A stretch of 64,000 nucleotides of DNA from Lodderomyces elongisporus (GCF_030384665.1 NC_083675.1:1360001-1424000), one strand, 5' to 3'. Positions 1-12,328 are shown, numbered from the stretch's first letter. The notes: generated by a model not told the origin, from the letters alone. Translations and numbers: made by a program.

Positions 1-3000
1 TGATTCACTGGTTACCAACTACAAATCCACATTTTTGTTCATTGACTGAATAATTTATGAAAATCTACAAACTGCACAATCTCCTATAATTGGATGTTAC
101 AAAGTCATTTCAATAACCACATTGGCAATTCACTCTAATTCAATTCAACAAGGTGGCTAAGATTTGAAATTAAAGGGGTAAAAAACGCACTACACGCGCC
201 TCAAAATCTAGAAGCACAATACTGTAGAATTCCAGCCGTCAGAATTGTAACAAGCTTACTCGTATGCTGGTGTTTCTATGAAGCTCTCATCTGTTCAGTT
301 TCTAGTAACTGTTCGAGATTAGCACCTATGAGTATACGAAACGAAATTGCTTGCTATCCAACAATTGATGGTAAAATTTGAGTCCTTTTCAACATCGAAA
401 GCGTGTCAAAAAGGTGATGCCGCAATCAATAAATTGTTACTGTGAATCATAACGAAATGAGGTCAATGAAATTGGAACATTAACAAATGGATAGTTAGAT
501 TTTTATAACAAAATGATTAAAGGTTGTTCTTATGGTTGTGGTTGATTACAACTTTAATTGTGTTGATAGTGCATAGTCAGCTCAATTTATTCTCTTTCTA
601 ATTTAAATTTCTTTTCTTCTCACACATGTCCCTTTCTTTGTTCAATGTCAATATTATCAACGTCTCCAGAGCATAACCCCATAAGACCCAATAAAAAGAC
701 ACACTTAAACGAAGACAAAAAGGCATTTCAAAAAACCAAAAAGAAAAACAAAACAAAACAAAACAAAACAAAACAAAACAAAACAAAATAATGTAATACG
801 CAAACATTGTTTTGTACATATTAGAATGCAAATACTCAACTTCTATTTGCATATCAACAATGAAGAATTGAACCTATAGTTCTTTAATATTTTATCTTGG
901 CGTTTGCAATAAGAACTTGATTTTAGTATTGGGTAGGATCTTAAATAAAGTGGATGACGATTTTGTATTTGTGTTGATTAATCAACAATCTTCACAATTC
1001 ATATGCTGAGAAAGGAGTTGTTTTTGTACACCATATGAAAAGGGAAGTCGTAATTAACCTTCAGGTTATTTTTCATCTGTAAATAGTTTCCTACCGACTC
1101 AATGAATCTTCCTTGATTGAACACTCATCACAAAAGTAATGACTGTTGACTCAGTCAAAACAGCTAATTTTTCAAATGTCCGGGCCCGGGCAAAAAGAAA
1201 AAAAAAAGAATTTGAACCAAACCAATTTCATCACGCAAAAAAAAAATAGTTCAAAAGAACATGAAACCTCCTGTTGAGCCAGGAAAATTGACATCTATTA
1301 ATATAGACAAAACAAAAATATTTTCAAACTGTTGTGCACTTTGATATAGTAGCACCATTATTTGTCGTTGATTATTCAATTAATCAAAAATTTTTTGGCT
1401 TGAAACAATAGTGGACATAGTCTTTTCCTTCGTTTTTTTTTTCTTTTTCAAATTGCTAATGCAATAAATTAAGTACTCCGCCGGATCAACACTGTGTGCT
1501 TTTTTAATGGCTAAAATTCTTTGTTGTTTTGGGTTTGCTATGAAAGCTTTTTCCAAATGGTACTTGTTGCAGATTGTCTAAATCGTGATTATCCAAAGTG
1601 CATCCACGCTTTTCCTCTTTACCTTCCTCAAGTACAAAAAAAATAATACTGAAAGGAAAAAAAAAGAATTGGAGATAAAACTAGTGATCTAGTTCTTATA
1701 TAGTGTATGTGAATTATTATTTTTTCTTGTCTTATCGAGCACTCATTTGGGAGTATAGTTATGTATTTATAATAATATCCATTGCGGTTTGGCCAAAGGG
1801 GAACGAAGCAAGGAGTAAAGTACAAAAAAAAAGGCGCTGGTCTAAAATGAAATGGTCAAATGAAGGAAAGGTAAATGTAGGATGCAATGAAATGTTGTCA
1901 TGAATTATGGTTCACACTTTTTTAAGTAATTTGCGCATAACCAATATTACATGAGATCTTTTATTGCAGGTTTAAACGAGGTTGATCCAATATTTTTGGG
2001 GTGCCGAGATATAGCGGCCCACATGGAATAGACGAATGCCTATTCAAACTTGCCATTGTAACACTTTAAGTCGCTGTGAGTATTAGCGAGCTCGCTAAAT
2101 TTAATGCATCAACTGCCTCCTAATAACTGAAATTGGTGAACTCAAAAAAAAGATAAAAAATAAAAATAAAAATAAAAATACAAACAAAAACAAAAACGAA
2201 AACCAAAAATAAAAATGGTTTCTGAGTATTGTAAACTTAGACATGCAAAAGCAACTGCAAATGCAAAAATAGATGCATTTTGTTACAAATCTTTGCAACA
2301 CTTCATTGATATGCTTTTTGAAAATGTCTGTGTCTCATAAAGTAACAAAAAATAGACCTGACAATTCACTTCAACATTGGTCTTTAATTTAAGACAACAA
2401 CATTTATGAGTGCACTTATTATATTTGCGTGCAACCTGTCGCTGTCACAAAATCATTATTGTATGCAAATTTTAGATTTATGAGACGTGTGTTCTATGCG
2501 TGGGGGTAGAATTTTTTTTTTTTTGATTAGTTGAACAAGAGCAAGCATCGATATTTGGTTTAATTATTGTTATTTAATGAGTTTTCAGTAGGCTGAGTGA
2601 TTTGAGTTGACGTTAAACATCACGATGAAAATATTTATCATGTTAAGTGAAAACGTATTCTTGCCCACCTTTCTTATAGTTTTATTTTAATTCCCTCAAC
2701 ACTTTGTAACTTGTTCATGAATTTCGAGGGTTTCAATATCTTCAACAATGATTCAAGATTACACCTTCTTAAATCCTCTGAAAAGAAAAAGAATATTGTT
2801 TGAGTTCTTTTCTTTTTATTATTCATTTTTATTTTCTTGTAATGATTTGTTGTAAAATTTTAGCACTCGATTATACTAAATGATTCACCAACAACAAAGG
2901 ATTCCATTATCTGTATTCATGCAATCTCACTCCTATCCCTATTCGCAAATAAATCAAATTTTAGTTCATATGAGCAAGTATATCAATAATGAAGGCCACT

Positions 3001-3245
3001 TTATTTGTTTCGGTCTACTCGGATCTTACAAAAGGACCAATTTTTTCCACCTCGCGTATTCTTGCCTTGATCATTTGTCTCTTCAAAAATAAGGAATTAA
3101 AATGCTTTGCTTTCATCTTTTTTTTTCCCCCATATTGATTAATTTTGATTAATATTGGGTCTTGGACTCTTTTCCTTAAAACATCAGTTGCTTTCTGTGC
3201 ACAGGCAAAATATTCCAAAAAGGACGTGTTGATTGTTGGATCGAC
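1..3245. other. Gene-poor intergenic DNA left of the retroelement
   Basis: No reading frame here looks like a protein; the longest are under about 85 codons and low in complexity. The stretch is AT-rich with simple repeats: an AAAAC pentanucleotide run near 745-787 and a TAAAAA-type run near 2150-2200. Two small motifs stand out by eye: TGACTCA (Gcn4/AP-1 type) at 1147-1153 and the GC-rich palindrome CGGGCCCGGG at 1181-1190. No tRNA-like B box with a matching arm was found. It may be regulatory or centromeric, but the sequence proves neither. Confidence 0.6.
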
Positions 3246-3250
3246 CAAAC
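3246..3250. repeat. Target-site duplication, left copy
   Basis: CAAAC immediately precedes the left LTR and is repeated at 6247-6251 right after the right LTR. Five base pairs is the usual duplication made by Ty1/copia- and Ty3/gypsy-type integrases. Confidence 0.85.
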
Positions 3251-3666
3251 TGTCAGACTTAAGTAGTGTTCGGTATGCTTAAAGTCTGCACAGTAATAGT
3301 GATATTACTTAGTTTTGTGTGTGAACTAAAGATATAACATTAGAAAGTTATTATACTAGGAGTTAGTTAATCTAAAGCTATCTACTCTAAAGTTAGTTAA
3401 GAAGATATAAAGGGTTATTTGTAGAGGAGACATGAGGGCATATTTATACTGTTCTGCTAAGCTCAAGTCTCCACTTAATTGATTGGCTTATCCCCGGTTA
3501 TTCCGAGAGGGGTAACTTCGTAGTAATCATTGTTATGTTACTTTCACTAGTCTTATCTCTTCATATTGGTGTGGCGCCAATGGTCGTGTATAATAGTCCA
3601 GTTATGACATTTCCACATAACCTTAAACTAGGTGATATAGTTATGTGTAATCGTCTGGGTCTGACA
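3251..3666 (-). repeat. 3' LTR of the retroelement
   Basis: Identical over 416 bp to the copy at 5831-6246. It is downstream in the element's minus orientation and directly follows the polypurine tract at 3667-3676. The lack of divergence between the LTRs is expected for a young insertion, or one homogenised by gene conversion. Confidence 0.93.
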
Positions 3667-3676
3667 TGCCCCCCTT
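3667..3676 (-). promoter_or_regulatory. Polypurine tract
   Basis: On the minus strand AAGGGGGGCA lies immediately upstream of the 3' LTR. This is the expected place and composition for the plus-strand primer of reverse transcription. The flanking 3667-3833 stretch between tract and ORF stop is a short untranslated region with poly-T. Confidence 0.75.
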
Positions 3677-3833
3677 CAAACTTTCGATGCCTTTTCGGAA
3701 TCATCTGTAAGTTGTATATTTGGGTGAAACCCAGGACTAAATTGGGAGCTGTTCGTTGGAAGGTGCCTTGTAGTAAGGCAGTACCCTCTCCGCACCTCAC
3801 AGAAAAAAAAAAATTTTGATAATTTATGTAATT

Positions 3834-5831
3834 TCAATGGACAAATTTTGGAATGAATAATGCCCAACTGGTGTCAAAAAAAAAAAAAAAAGTAGGCCAT
3901 TTGAAAGTGGCAAAGTAAGCGCGCAATTGATTGTAAGCGCTGAATAATTCGAGGTTTAAAAACTGAGGATCCGGCGATCCCAGGTAATACTCTCTAACGT
4001 GTCTGTAATTGATGTCACGAGAGTTATAAACGATACCCCGGGGGTCGGTTTTTTTAAAGACAACACAAGGTGGACTATGGCGATGACTAGTAGTGAGTGC
4101 CATCGTACCAAGTCCCAGCAATCCCGTTGTGCTGTTGGTGATAGCTAATTCAGCGGCCATAGCGGTTTTAGAAAGAGGCCGATTTGGTGGAAAAGGCGCA
4201 GTCCGGTTGATATTGAATCTGTACTTATCTGGACGTGCAGGTGAAGATGTAATTTCAAGTTTCTGTGCTTTGTTTTCATCAATAGGGTCTTTGAGTGTTT
4301 CTGGAGCTGTGTCAGGAGTTGTTTCTAAGTCCAGAGTACTAACGATACGTTGATGATTTGCATCAGGAATATTTGTAATGGGTTTAAACGCCGTAGCGGC
4401 AATTGATGTGGGAGTGGTGGGAGAGTCCCGATAACAACGTGGTAAACCATTCCTTAAAAAGTGATGGACAGGAGGACGACGACATGGTTTACCTTTCATG
4501 TTAGGTGGAACCAATTCATAAAAGCTTGAATCGAAAACGTAACAGAAATCCCAATAAGATGTGGTTTCTTTGTGGATTTGTTTGATAACTCTATGGATTG
4601 GTTTGTGCAGGAACGCGGTTCTTAAGAGTTGTACCATGACCGTATCAAAATTAGGTCTCAAGTAAGGTAAGGCGTCAAGTTCGCGAAGGAGTTGGAGCAA
4701 CTCGTGATACGTTTTAACCGGTGTTGTGAAAGTAAGAGCTTTGTCATATGAGCGTTGGCAGTATTTGTCGTACACGGTGTCTGGTACGTTCCAACGTAAC
4801 ATGAAACTTAAGAAGCTCCATAAATGTTTTCTGCGTGTAATTTTTGAGCGAGCAGAGCGAAATTCAGCTAATTCTGACCAGTTGGCACGGTTGCCTGCGT
4901 CGACAATAGCTTGATAAAGATGAGCGGCATTAAATTGGACATACCGTATCTGTGGGATAAGAGTATTAAGAAGTGTTTCCCTAGTTGTAAAGTCCAAATT
5001 ACGAAGGCGATACCTTGTGTAACTGATGGTACCTATTGGCTTAGTATTTGACTGAGAAAGCCGAGAATAACGGAAAATATTTGGAAAGCAAAAACGAGAA
5101 GGAAACCTGAGGGTTTTCCTAATTGAACCAATTAAGGTAGTCTTTGATTTTACAGGCTTAGCCTGGACTCGTTCATTCGTGTAGAAGATGAGGTTTGAGG
5201 GTCCGTGACTGTGGAAATTGTAGACTTGGTGTTGGTTGTTTTTGCTTGAATTCTTGGTTCTCCTGTTGAAATGCCTTTTGACAATAGAAGCAAGAAAGTT
5301 ATAGATTGCATTCAACACGGTGAACAGAGTGAAGATAAAGGTGAGAAGCGACCAGTAGTGGAAAATGTTATACCAATTGATTGAAATAAGAACGACTTTC
5401 GTAATTGCGTGCCAAAGGAGTGCGATCCAGACAGGTGCAGTGCCGCTTAATTGGATTCCAGAAACGAGGTCTAAAATTGAAAATTCGGATAAAATACTTA
5501 CGTCTAAGTTGCGGAACGTCGTAGTGAAGTATTTAGGTGTCAATGTTTGACTAATTTGATTAGCTAATATTTTACTTGAGTCGCTTAGTGGGACTGTAAA
5601 AGTGATATTAGAATTGAGAAGCCATTCGAATGGCAAGTAGTTGATAAAAACGTGGAGAACTTGTGGGCCAAGGGATGGCAAAATGTTCAAAAGGGGTTGG
5701 AGCATTGGTCTGGTGTTAGCGTTGGCGCTGACCATAGTGACGACTCCAGTAATAAAGCAGATTATGATAGCGAAGCTGTCTGCGAGTTGGCGTAGTGTAG
5801 TTACGAACGAAGTGTTGGTTAGGACCTCCAT
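3834..5831 (-). CDS. Unrecognised 665-residue membrane protein of the retroelement (Gag candidate)
   Basis: This is the only ORF of the element. The ATG at 5831 uses the last base of the 5' LTR plus the TG of the primer site; an in-frame stop lies upstream in the LTR, so this is the first possible start. Visible layout: a hydrophobic N-terminal segment at about residues 19-36, two more strong ones at about 131-152 and 158-184, then a basic stretch (KRHFNRRTK). A mostly helical region spans about 270-440, a Cys/His cluster about 450-466 (C450, H456, H457, C466), and a Pro/Thr-rich region to about 560. I see no CCHC knuckle, no D[ST]G protease, no integrase and no YxDD box. By position it should be Gag, but a membrane-anchored Gag is unusual, and a captured or accessory protein is possible. 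A T16 run encodes the Phe string near residue 650 and makes the C-terminus sensitive to slippage. Confidence 0.8.
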   Translation of the reverse strand: MEVLTNTSFVTTLRQLADSFAIIICFITGVVTMVSANANTRPMLQPLLNILPSLGPQVLHVFINYLPFEWLLNSNITFTVPLSDSSKILANQISQTLTPKYFTTTFRNLDVSILSEFSILDLVSGIQLSGTAPVWIALLWHAITKVVLISINWYNIFHYWSLLTFIFTLFTVLNAIYNFLASIVKRHFNRRTKNSSKNNQHQVYNFHSHGPSNLIFYTNERVQAKPVKSKTTLIGSIRKTLRFPSRFCFPNIFRYSRLSQSNTKPIGTISYTRYRLRNLDFTTRETLLNTLIPQIRYVQFNAAHLYQAIVDAGNRANWSELAEFRSARSKITRRKHLWSFLSFMLRWNVPDTVYDKYCQRSYDKALTFTTPVKTYHELLQLLRELDALPYLRPNFDTVMVQLLRTAFLHKPIHRVIKQIHKETTSYWDFCYVFDSSFYELVPPNMKGKPCRRPPVHHFLRNGLPRCYRDSPTTPTSIAATAFKPITNIPDANHQRIVSTLDLETTPDTAPETLKDPIDENKAQKLEITSSPARPDKYRFNINRTAPFPPNRPLSKTAMAAELAITNSTTGLLGLGTMALTTSHRHSPPCVVFKKTDPRGIVYNSRDINYRHVREYYLGSPDPQFLNLELFSAYNQLRAYFATFKWPTFFFFFDTSWALFIPKFVH
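5817..5830 (-). promoter_or_regulatory. Primer binding site (tRNA-Gln-like)
   Basis: Directly after the 5' LTR the minus strand reads TGGAGGTCCTAACC. TGG pairs with the tRNA 3' CCA. The next bases are complementary to UAGGACCU, which I recall as the 3' acceptor strand and discriminator of yeast tRNA-Gln (5' end GGUCCUA). The match of about 11 bases is seen in the sequence. The identity of the tRNA is from memory and should be checked against the host tRNA set. Confidence 0.65.
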
Positions 5832-6246
5832 GTCAGACTTAAGTAGTGTTCGGTATGCTTAAAGTCTGCACAGTAATAGTGATATTACTTAGTTTTGTGT
5901 GTGAACTAAAGATATAACATTAGAAAGTTATTATACTAGGAGTTAGTTAATCTAAAGCTATCTACTCTAAAGTTAGTTAAGAAGATATAAAGGGTTATTT
6001 GTAGAGGAGACATGAGGGCATATTTATACTGTTCTGCTAAGCTCAAGTCTCCACTTAATTGATTGGCTTATCCCCGGTTATTCCGAGAGGGGTAACTTCG
6101 TAGTAATCATTGTTATGTTACTTTCACTAGTCTTATCTCTTCATATTGGTGTGGCGCCAATGGTCGTGTATAATAGTCCAGTTATGACATTTCCACATAA
6201 CCTTAAACTAGGTGATATAGTTATGTGTAATCGTCTGGGTCTGACA
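5831..6246 (-). repeat. 5' LTR of the retroelement
   Basis: 416-bp LTR, upstream copy in the element's own (minus) orientation. A TATA-box-like TATAAATA lies at 6021-6028 on the minus strand, about 220 bases into the LTR. This is a sensible position for the U3 promoter and leaves roughly 160-190 bases for R and U5. The LTR also contains duplicated AGTTAGTTAA words and a CCCC/GGGG hairpin-like stretch. Confidence 0.93.
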
Positions 6247-6251
6247 CAAAC
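6247..6251. repeat. Target-site duplication, right copy
   Basis: CAAAC, matching 3246-3250. It shows that the two LTRs and the interior inserted as one unit rather than by recombination between elements. Confidence 0.85.
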
Positions 6252-9200
6252 CAAAAGGTGTTTAAATGAAACTAATATAGGTAGTTTTAAATAGTAACAG
6301 TCTCATTTGTGGCTATATAAGCCATTTTGATTGTTTCTTGAATTGTATTTATCAACAAGTGGAACAAGGTTTCTTCCAAATATATATGGATCCGTTTCTT
6401 TTTCTTCCACTAGAGCTTGTGACTTGGTTTTTTTTTTCACACGTTCAATATCATGGAAAACAATGAGTTTTTCTCTATATTTTATCGTTATTTCTGAAGG
6501 ATAGACTATTTCTCATTCAAAGCTGCTGACTTTATGCTTTAGGTGAGACATGAGTTTTATCAAAAGTTGATTATTAGTGGAGTGTTTTGGTGTTTCTTTG
6601 TATCTTTGCTGTCAAGTTTGTTGCAAAAACTATCGCGAAACAAAATTCGACACAAGAATATACTCATGATGGTGGGTATTTGTATACATACTCGTAGCAT
6701 CATGGTTTCCCATAGCAAAAGAAAAAAAAAAATCCCCCTCTGTTTTTCTCTCCTCCCAACTCCCCTCTCCCCCTCAAGACAAATGAATAGTGAGATCATT
6801 AGTCTCGCATATTAAATGGTCACAATATATAATCTATATTAAAGTTTCAAAAACTTTCCAACAACTATGTTTTTTACAGTCCAGACTGTTCAATTTTTGC
6901 ATTCTATTGCCCAAGCAGCTCTATCAATATTGAGTTAAAATCTTTTTCTTTTTGTTTGCAAGTTCTGGTGCAAGAAGGGGGAAAGAAAAACAAAAAAATC
7001 GAGAAGAAGGACTAAAAAAAAAGAAGCAAAAGTGCAAAAAGAGAAACAAAGCTTAGAAATAGAGTAGCAAAGGAGGAAGGCACAGGGGTCTAATAGCAAT
7101 AAACCTAGGATATATCGAGATCTACTACACTACTATTTGTATGACATAACTTGACAATTTCGACTCGTTCAAGCATAGACAACAAATTGTTGCAATCGCC
7201 GTTCATCGTTGGTAATATACGTATTAGTTGGTCTCCTCCGTTTGAAGGTATTTTTCCCTTTTTTAACAACAGACTTTGGATAGAAGAGAAGCTTTCAAAG
7301 CTCTGCTGTTTTCCTTTCACAAGTCTTCAAGTATCTTACAAGCTTTTTTTAAAATTACTCAAACAAAGAATTTCTTTATTGATAGCTGGTGCTAGCTGGA
7401 TTTTACTTTCAATATGAGGCGAGCTTTGTTTTTTAAGCGAGACAAAACACGGTATTGTTCTTTGTTCTAGATTTCAAACTAGGCAACCTTGCACTTAAAA
7501 GAACTCACCAGGTATCTTCAACACCGTGCGGAAGATGTTTTTTTTCTTTACTTACAAGGTTTTCCGTCACTCCCGGTGTCCATATTTCAAAAGAATATCT
7601 CAATAAGACAAATCTTTGCAAGAACGGGAAAAAGGATGAAAAACAAAGTGGAATAAAGTGAAATGAACATTTAGAACAATCAAAGGTATAACATTCGAAC
7701 TGAAATCAGGAAGCGATTGACGTAAAGTAAGGTTTCTTAAACCCCTCCCCCAAATATTTAACAAAAGCAAGCCGAGTTTTTATTATTTTTTTTGATTGTT
7801 CATAGCTAGTTGCGCATGGATGCTTATCCTGGTCGACAACCACATATTAAGAGAGACTACCACTAGAGCATAGCTAATCAGTTGAATGTTTAGGCAGACC
7901 TTAATCAGGATTGGAGAGTATGGGTCCATTGGTGGGGAAAACATTCAGACCATTTCAACTGCAGTTACTTTTTGTTTAGTCATGAACGATATTGTGACCA
8001 AAATGCAGCACATTGATGGTGCTAATTGAAAGAAAAAAAAAGATATTGATGTGCAATTTTTTTAAAAAAAAATATAGGAAAGCTGGAAAACTAGAAAGAC
8101 GACAGAGAAATTGCTACTGCAAGCATGTCGTTTTTATCTGGTTTGTTGTCAATTTACATGAACTTGATTACTTCGATTTTTATATATATTCACAGAATAC
8201 TTCTTTCGTACTTTCAAAGGCCGATAGAACCATTACTGCAAAAAGGAAAAGATTATATATAAAAAAAAAGAATCAACAGAAAGCGCAACTGTAGCCGAAG
8301 CTTTTTCCCAAAGTTAGGAATGAAACAAAAAACAGTTAAGTGGTTCTACAGTGAGTGTGAGAAATACAGATAAGATTGTATTGCAAAAGATTTAAAGAAG
8401 GAAAGAAAAAATAAAAATAAAAAAAAAAGAATTATTTATTTTATTTAAAACTTACCACCAAAAAACGAGTATCATAACCATCGAAAACAATATAACCCCC
8501 TTTAACAAATTCCATTCAAAGTGAGAATCAAAAGCCAAAGAAAAAAAATCAAAAAATCGAAAAAAAAGAACAGAGAGAATAGAAAAGAGAAAAGAAAACA
8601 ACAAACCTGTTGCACGGCATTATGAAGGAAAATGAAAGAGCTAAGGAGATAAAGAAATAAAACGTACTACCTTACTAATGTCAAACGTTGCCACAACTGT
8701 TTGCTATTTCTATGCGGCAAAAAATTTCGTGAGCCACTCTCCTGCTTCCCTCCCCCCCCCCCCCCAATGGGCCCTGCCTTGTTCTGTTCCTTCCCCCCTC
8801 CTTTCTTCCTAGTATTGTTCGAGGATCATTTTTTATATTGTCCTATGCAAATGCCATTCTCACAATATTGTGGAGAAGTAGTCTATTTCTTTGGTAATTT
8901 ATACATAATAAAGAAGGCTGATTGTTGCACTCGGTGTTTAGACAAAATCTTACAAGTCTTTGCTTGCGCCATTAAATTGCTTTTCTTAACGATACAAAAG
9001 TATAATAGTCGATGTGGACAATATACTCCAGTATCTGTTGCTTTGTTGTATAAAGCTAGAGTGTTTACCATTTGATGGAGTGAAGTTACAAACCATATTC
9101 TATTAATAGAATGCGCAGATCTACAACTCACTTCGTTCAGAGCTGAGTTGAAAATGCCGTTTCGTGGGGCAAATGTTATACAAACGAATCCAACATTTGC

Positions 9201-9907
9201 TTTGCTTTGCTTTTCTTTGCTTTATTTTCTTTATTTGATTTGTCTTCCTGTTACGTCTGTTCCCACTCCAAAATCCCGAGTTTCCGGTTTTTATTGTTTG
9301 TGCAGTGGCGTAACGCTATAGAGCAGACGCTAGTTTTAGTTTTAAAATCTGACATATTCATGCCGGTATTTGCAAGATCACGGGCATAGTAGCATCCTCC
9401 TTGCACTCGAACTTAATCTTGGGAACGTCATTTGGGAATAAAGTAAAATAATGAAAGTTGTGAGAGAGAGAGAGAGAGAGGAAGTGATTAGATGAAGAGA
9501 AGTGTGTTTTTCTTTTCTTCTTTTATTTCTATAAAATCTTTTGAATGGCTCTGTGCAGTCATAAACAGAGTTGATAACCGAAGATTGGCAAGAATGGTGT
9601 CCCGTATCTGCAAGTGAAGTTACTAAATTATATGTTCACATGTAACATTTGGCTTTTCTTTAAAAAAAAAAAAATTGTCACTGCCCACATGCTTCATAGT
9701 TTCAAGCAGTCTGGCTGGCAATGTATCGTTTAATTGGGTTTTGGGTCTCTTTTGTCTAAAATAAGCTTCATGACTAGAAGGAACTTAAATACTATCGATT
9801 AATACCATATGTGAAAACAATGTTTTGCTTTACAAAAATAAGCATGAACATTTATTGATGACAGAGAAGAAAATAAACACACGATGATCGGTTATCTTTA
9901 TAATTAA
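6252..9907. other. Gene-poor intergenic DNA between retroelement and TAC tract
   Basis: About 3.7 kb with no ORF over about 125 codons and none resembling a protein. It has poly-A-rich patches around 6960-7030 and 8400-8600, a C14 run at 8752-8765 and a GA dinucleotide run near 9463-9481. It belongs to the long host-gene-free block upstream of the Zn2Cys6 factor gene. Confidence 0.6.
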
Positions 9908-10590
<683 letters not shown>

Positions 10591-12328
10591 ATACAACTGT
10601 TATTGTTAATACGGACCCCCCTATTGGAGAGCAGCAAATATGCATGCTACTTGTTTGTCTCCAGACTTTTACTAGAGCTTCCTAACATGAATGCACCGTT
10701 TGACCAAGATTGCAATATATCATTTCTAATAAGACACATTTACAAGTATTAGCATTCATTGGGGAACACAACGTCATGGTGTACCAATATAAGGGTAATT
10801 GGATTCAACTTTACATCATTATATATGCAGCACTTAAGCTAGTAAACCATTGGTTTTTAAAATTCCGCACATTTAGGAATTGTATTCTTTTATTATTGTA
10901 TTGTTGGGTCTCACAATAGATGGCTCAGCTATGACGGAATCTAATAGGCGTTTCTTTTCCTTTTTTTTTTGGTGTTGTGAGTTCACCGCCACAGATCTTT
11001 ATCAATACTTCATTTCCAGTGATGGAAATGAAACTCTTTGAAACTGTTTAGAATTCAAAATGACCTTCTTGTACGTGGCTAGTCTAACTAATTGGTAGAG
11101 GCTGCAAACCGTCCCATAACACACACACATATGTATATATATATATATATGTGCGTGTATCACAAGAATCTCTCCATCATCATCTCCTCAATTTCTTCTT
11201 AATATTGAAATTACTTATTCTTTTTCTCTATTCTACATTTCGAACAAAACCCAATTACCCTGAATCATCATTCTTGATTCTTGACATTTCAGTTCACATA
11301 CCGTTCTGAATCGACGTGAGTTCAAATTTTTGAAACACATTTACCGTTCTTTTTTTTCTGTTCAATATAAGTAGGACAGTCAAGAAACAAGTTTTTGATT
11401 GAACAGTTGATTAATCAAACTACAACATCCGTTCAATCGTCCCAAACTATTTAGCAAGACAACTGTAACCCCTGTTTTACACATATAGTATCGTGTATCT
11501 TATAATTCAGCAACCTCAAATTTTTTAGATTCATATTCACAAGCTTTTAAACCCCTTTACTTCCTATTGTCGTCACTTTCTTACATTCCTCATTATCACA
11601 CAGTCCTAATTATTATTATTATTATTATTACTACCATCACCATCATCATCATCATCCCCTTTGCATATTTCAAAAATATATTTTTTTTTATTTAAAAACT
11701 TTTTTTTTAAGTCTTAAGAGTTTTTGCAGCCATATTAAAACAGAGAGAAAGTGTTGATAAAAAGTGTTTTGTGTAACTAAGCACAACACAATACAAATAA
11801 GTATAACCCATTTAGCGTTTACTACTTCTTGGGCCAAAATCCTTTTTTAAAAAAACAGATTCTGGCATTTACTACCCCACTATTATCTACAAACCATTAT
11901 TCTAGGTTAGCAATCCGAAAGAAAAGGTTTGATAGGAGATATACAGTTACTTACTAATCAAAGAGACCAGAATTGAACCAAAAAACAAAGCAAAAGTTGA
12001 TCAAAAAATAGACACTTGAACAAGTAATAATATCAACGAAAACTGAAAAAAAAAACAAAAAAATAAGAATCGAAGCGATTTGAATCGAATCGAAAATACA
12101 AAAAGGACAGGTTTAATTTTTTCTTTAACAACCTGAAATTCAGTATACTGCAAAGACTAAACTGCCATCGCATTACGTTAGCGGTAGGATCTAACGCCAT
12201 CTCCCGTGCCTGGTTATCTTACATCCTTGCACCTACAATCTTTACCCTCCTATCACTTTATACATCACTTCAATTTATTATTTCGCTTAATATTGATTCT
12301 GAGTGACATATTTCACTTTATCAGTCTT

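Larger units (their letters stand above)
3251..6246 (-). mobile_element. Complete LTR retroelement, non-autonomous, minus orientation
   Basis: The 2,996-bp element is bounded by two direct repeats of 416 bp (3251-3666 and 5831-6246) that are identical at every base I compared. Each LTR starts TGTCAGAC and ends GTCTGACA, a perfect 8-bp inverted terminal repeat with the canonical TG...CA. The host sequence CAAAC occurs immediately on both sides (3246-3250 and 6247-6251), a 5-bp target duplication. Read on the minus strand, a TGG-initial primer site follows the 5' LTR and a G-rich polypurine tract precedes the 3' LTR. The internal part holds a single ORF and no recognisable pol. Identical LTRs and an intact duplication mean recent insertion. 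An autonomous partner elsewhere in the genome would have to supply protease, reverse transcriptase and integrase. Confidence 0.95.

Noticed and set aside
3535..3819. Plus-strand 94-codon frame across the LTR end
   Set aside because: It spans the LTR boundary in antisense to the element and has no protein-like features.
8701..9075. 124-codon plus-strand frame with a Pro run
   Set aside because: Begins without an ATG, the Pro run is just the C14 tract, and nothing in it resembles a domain.
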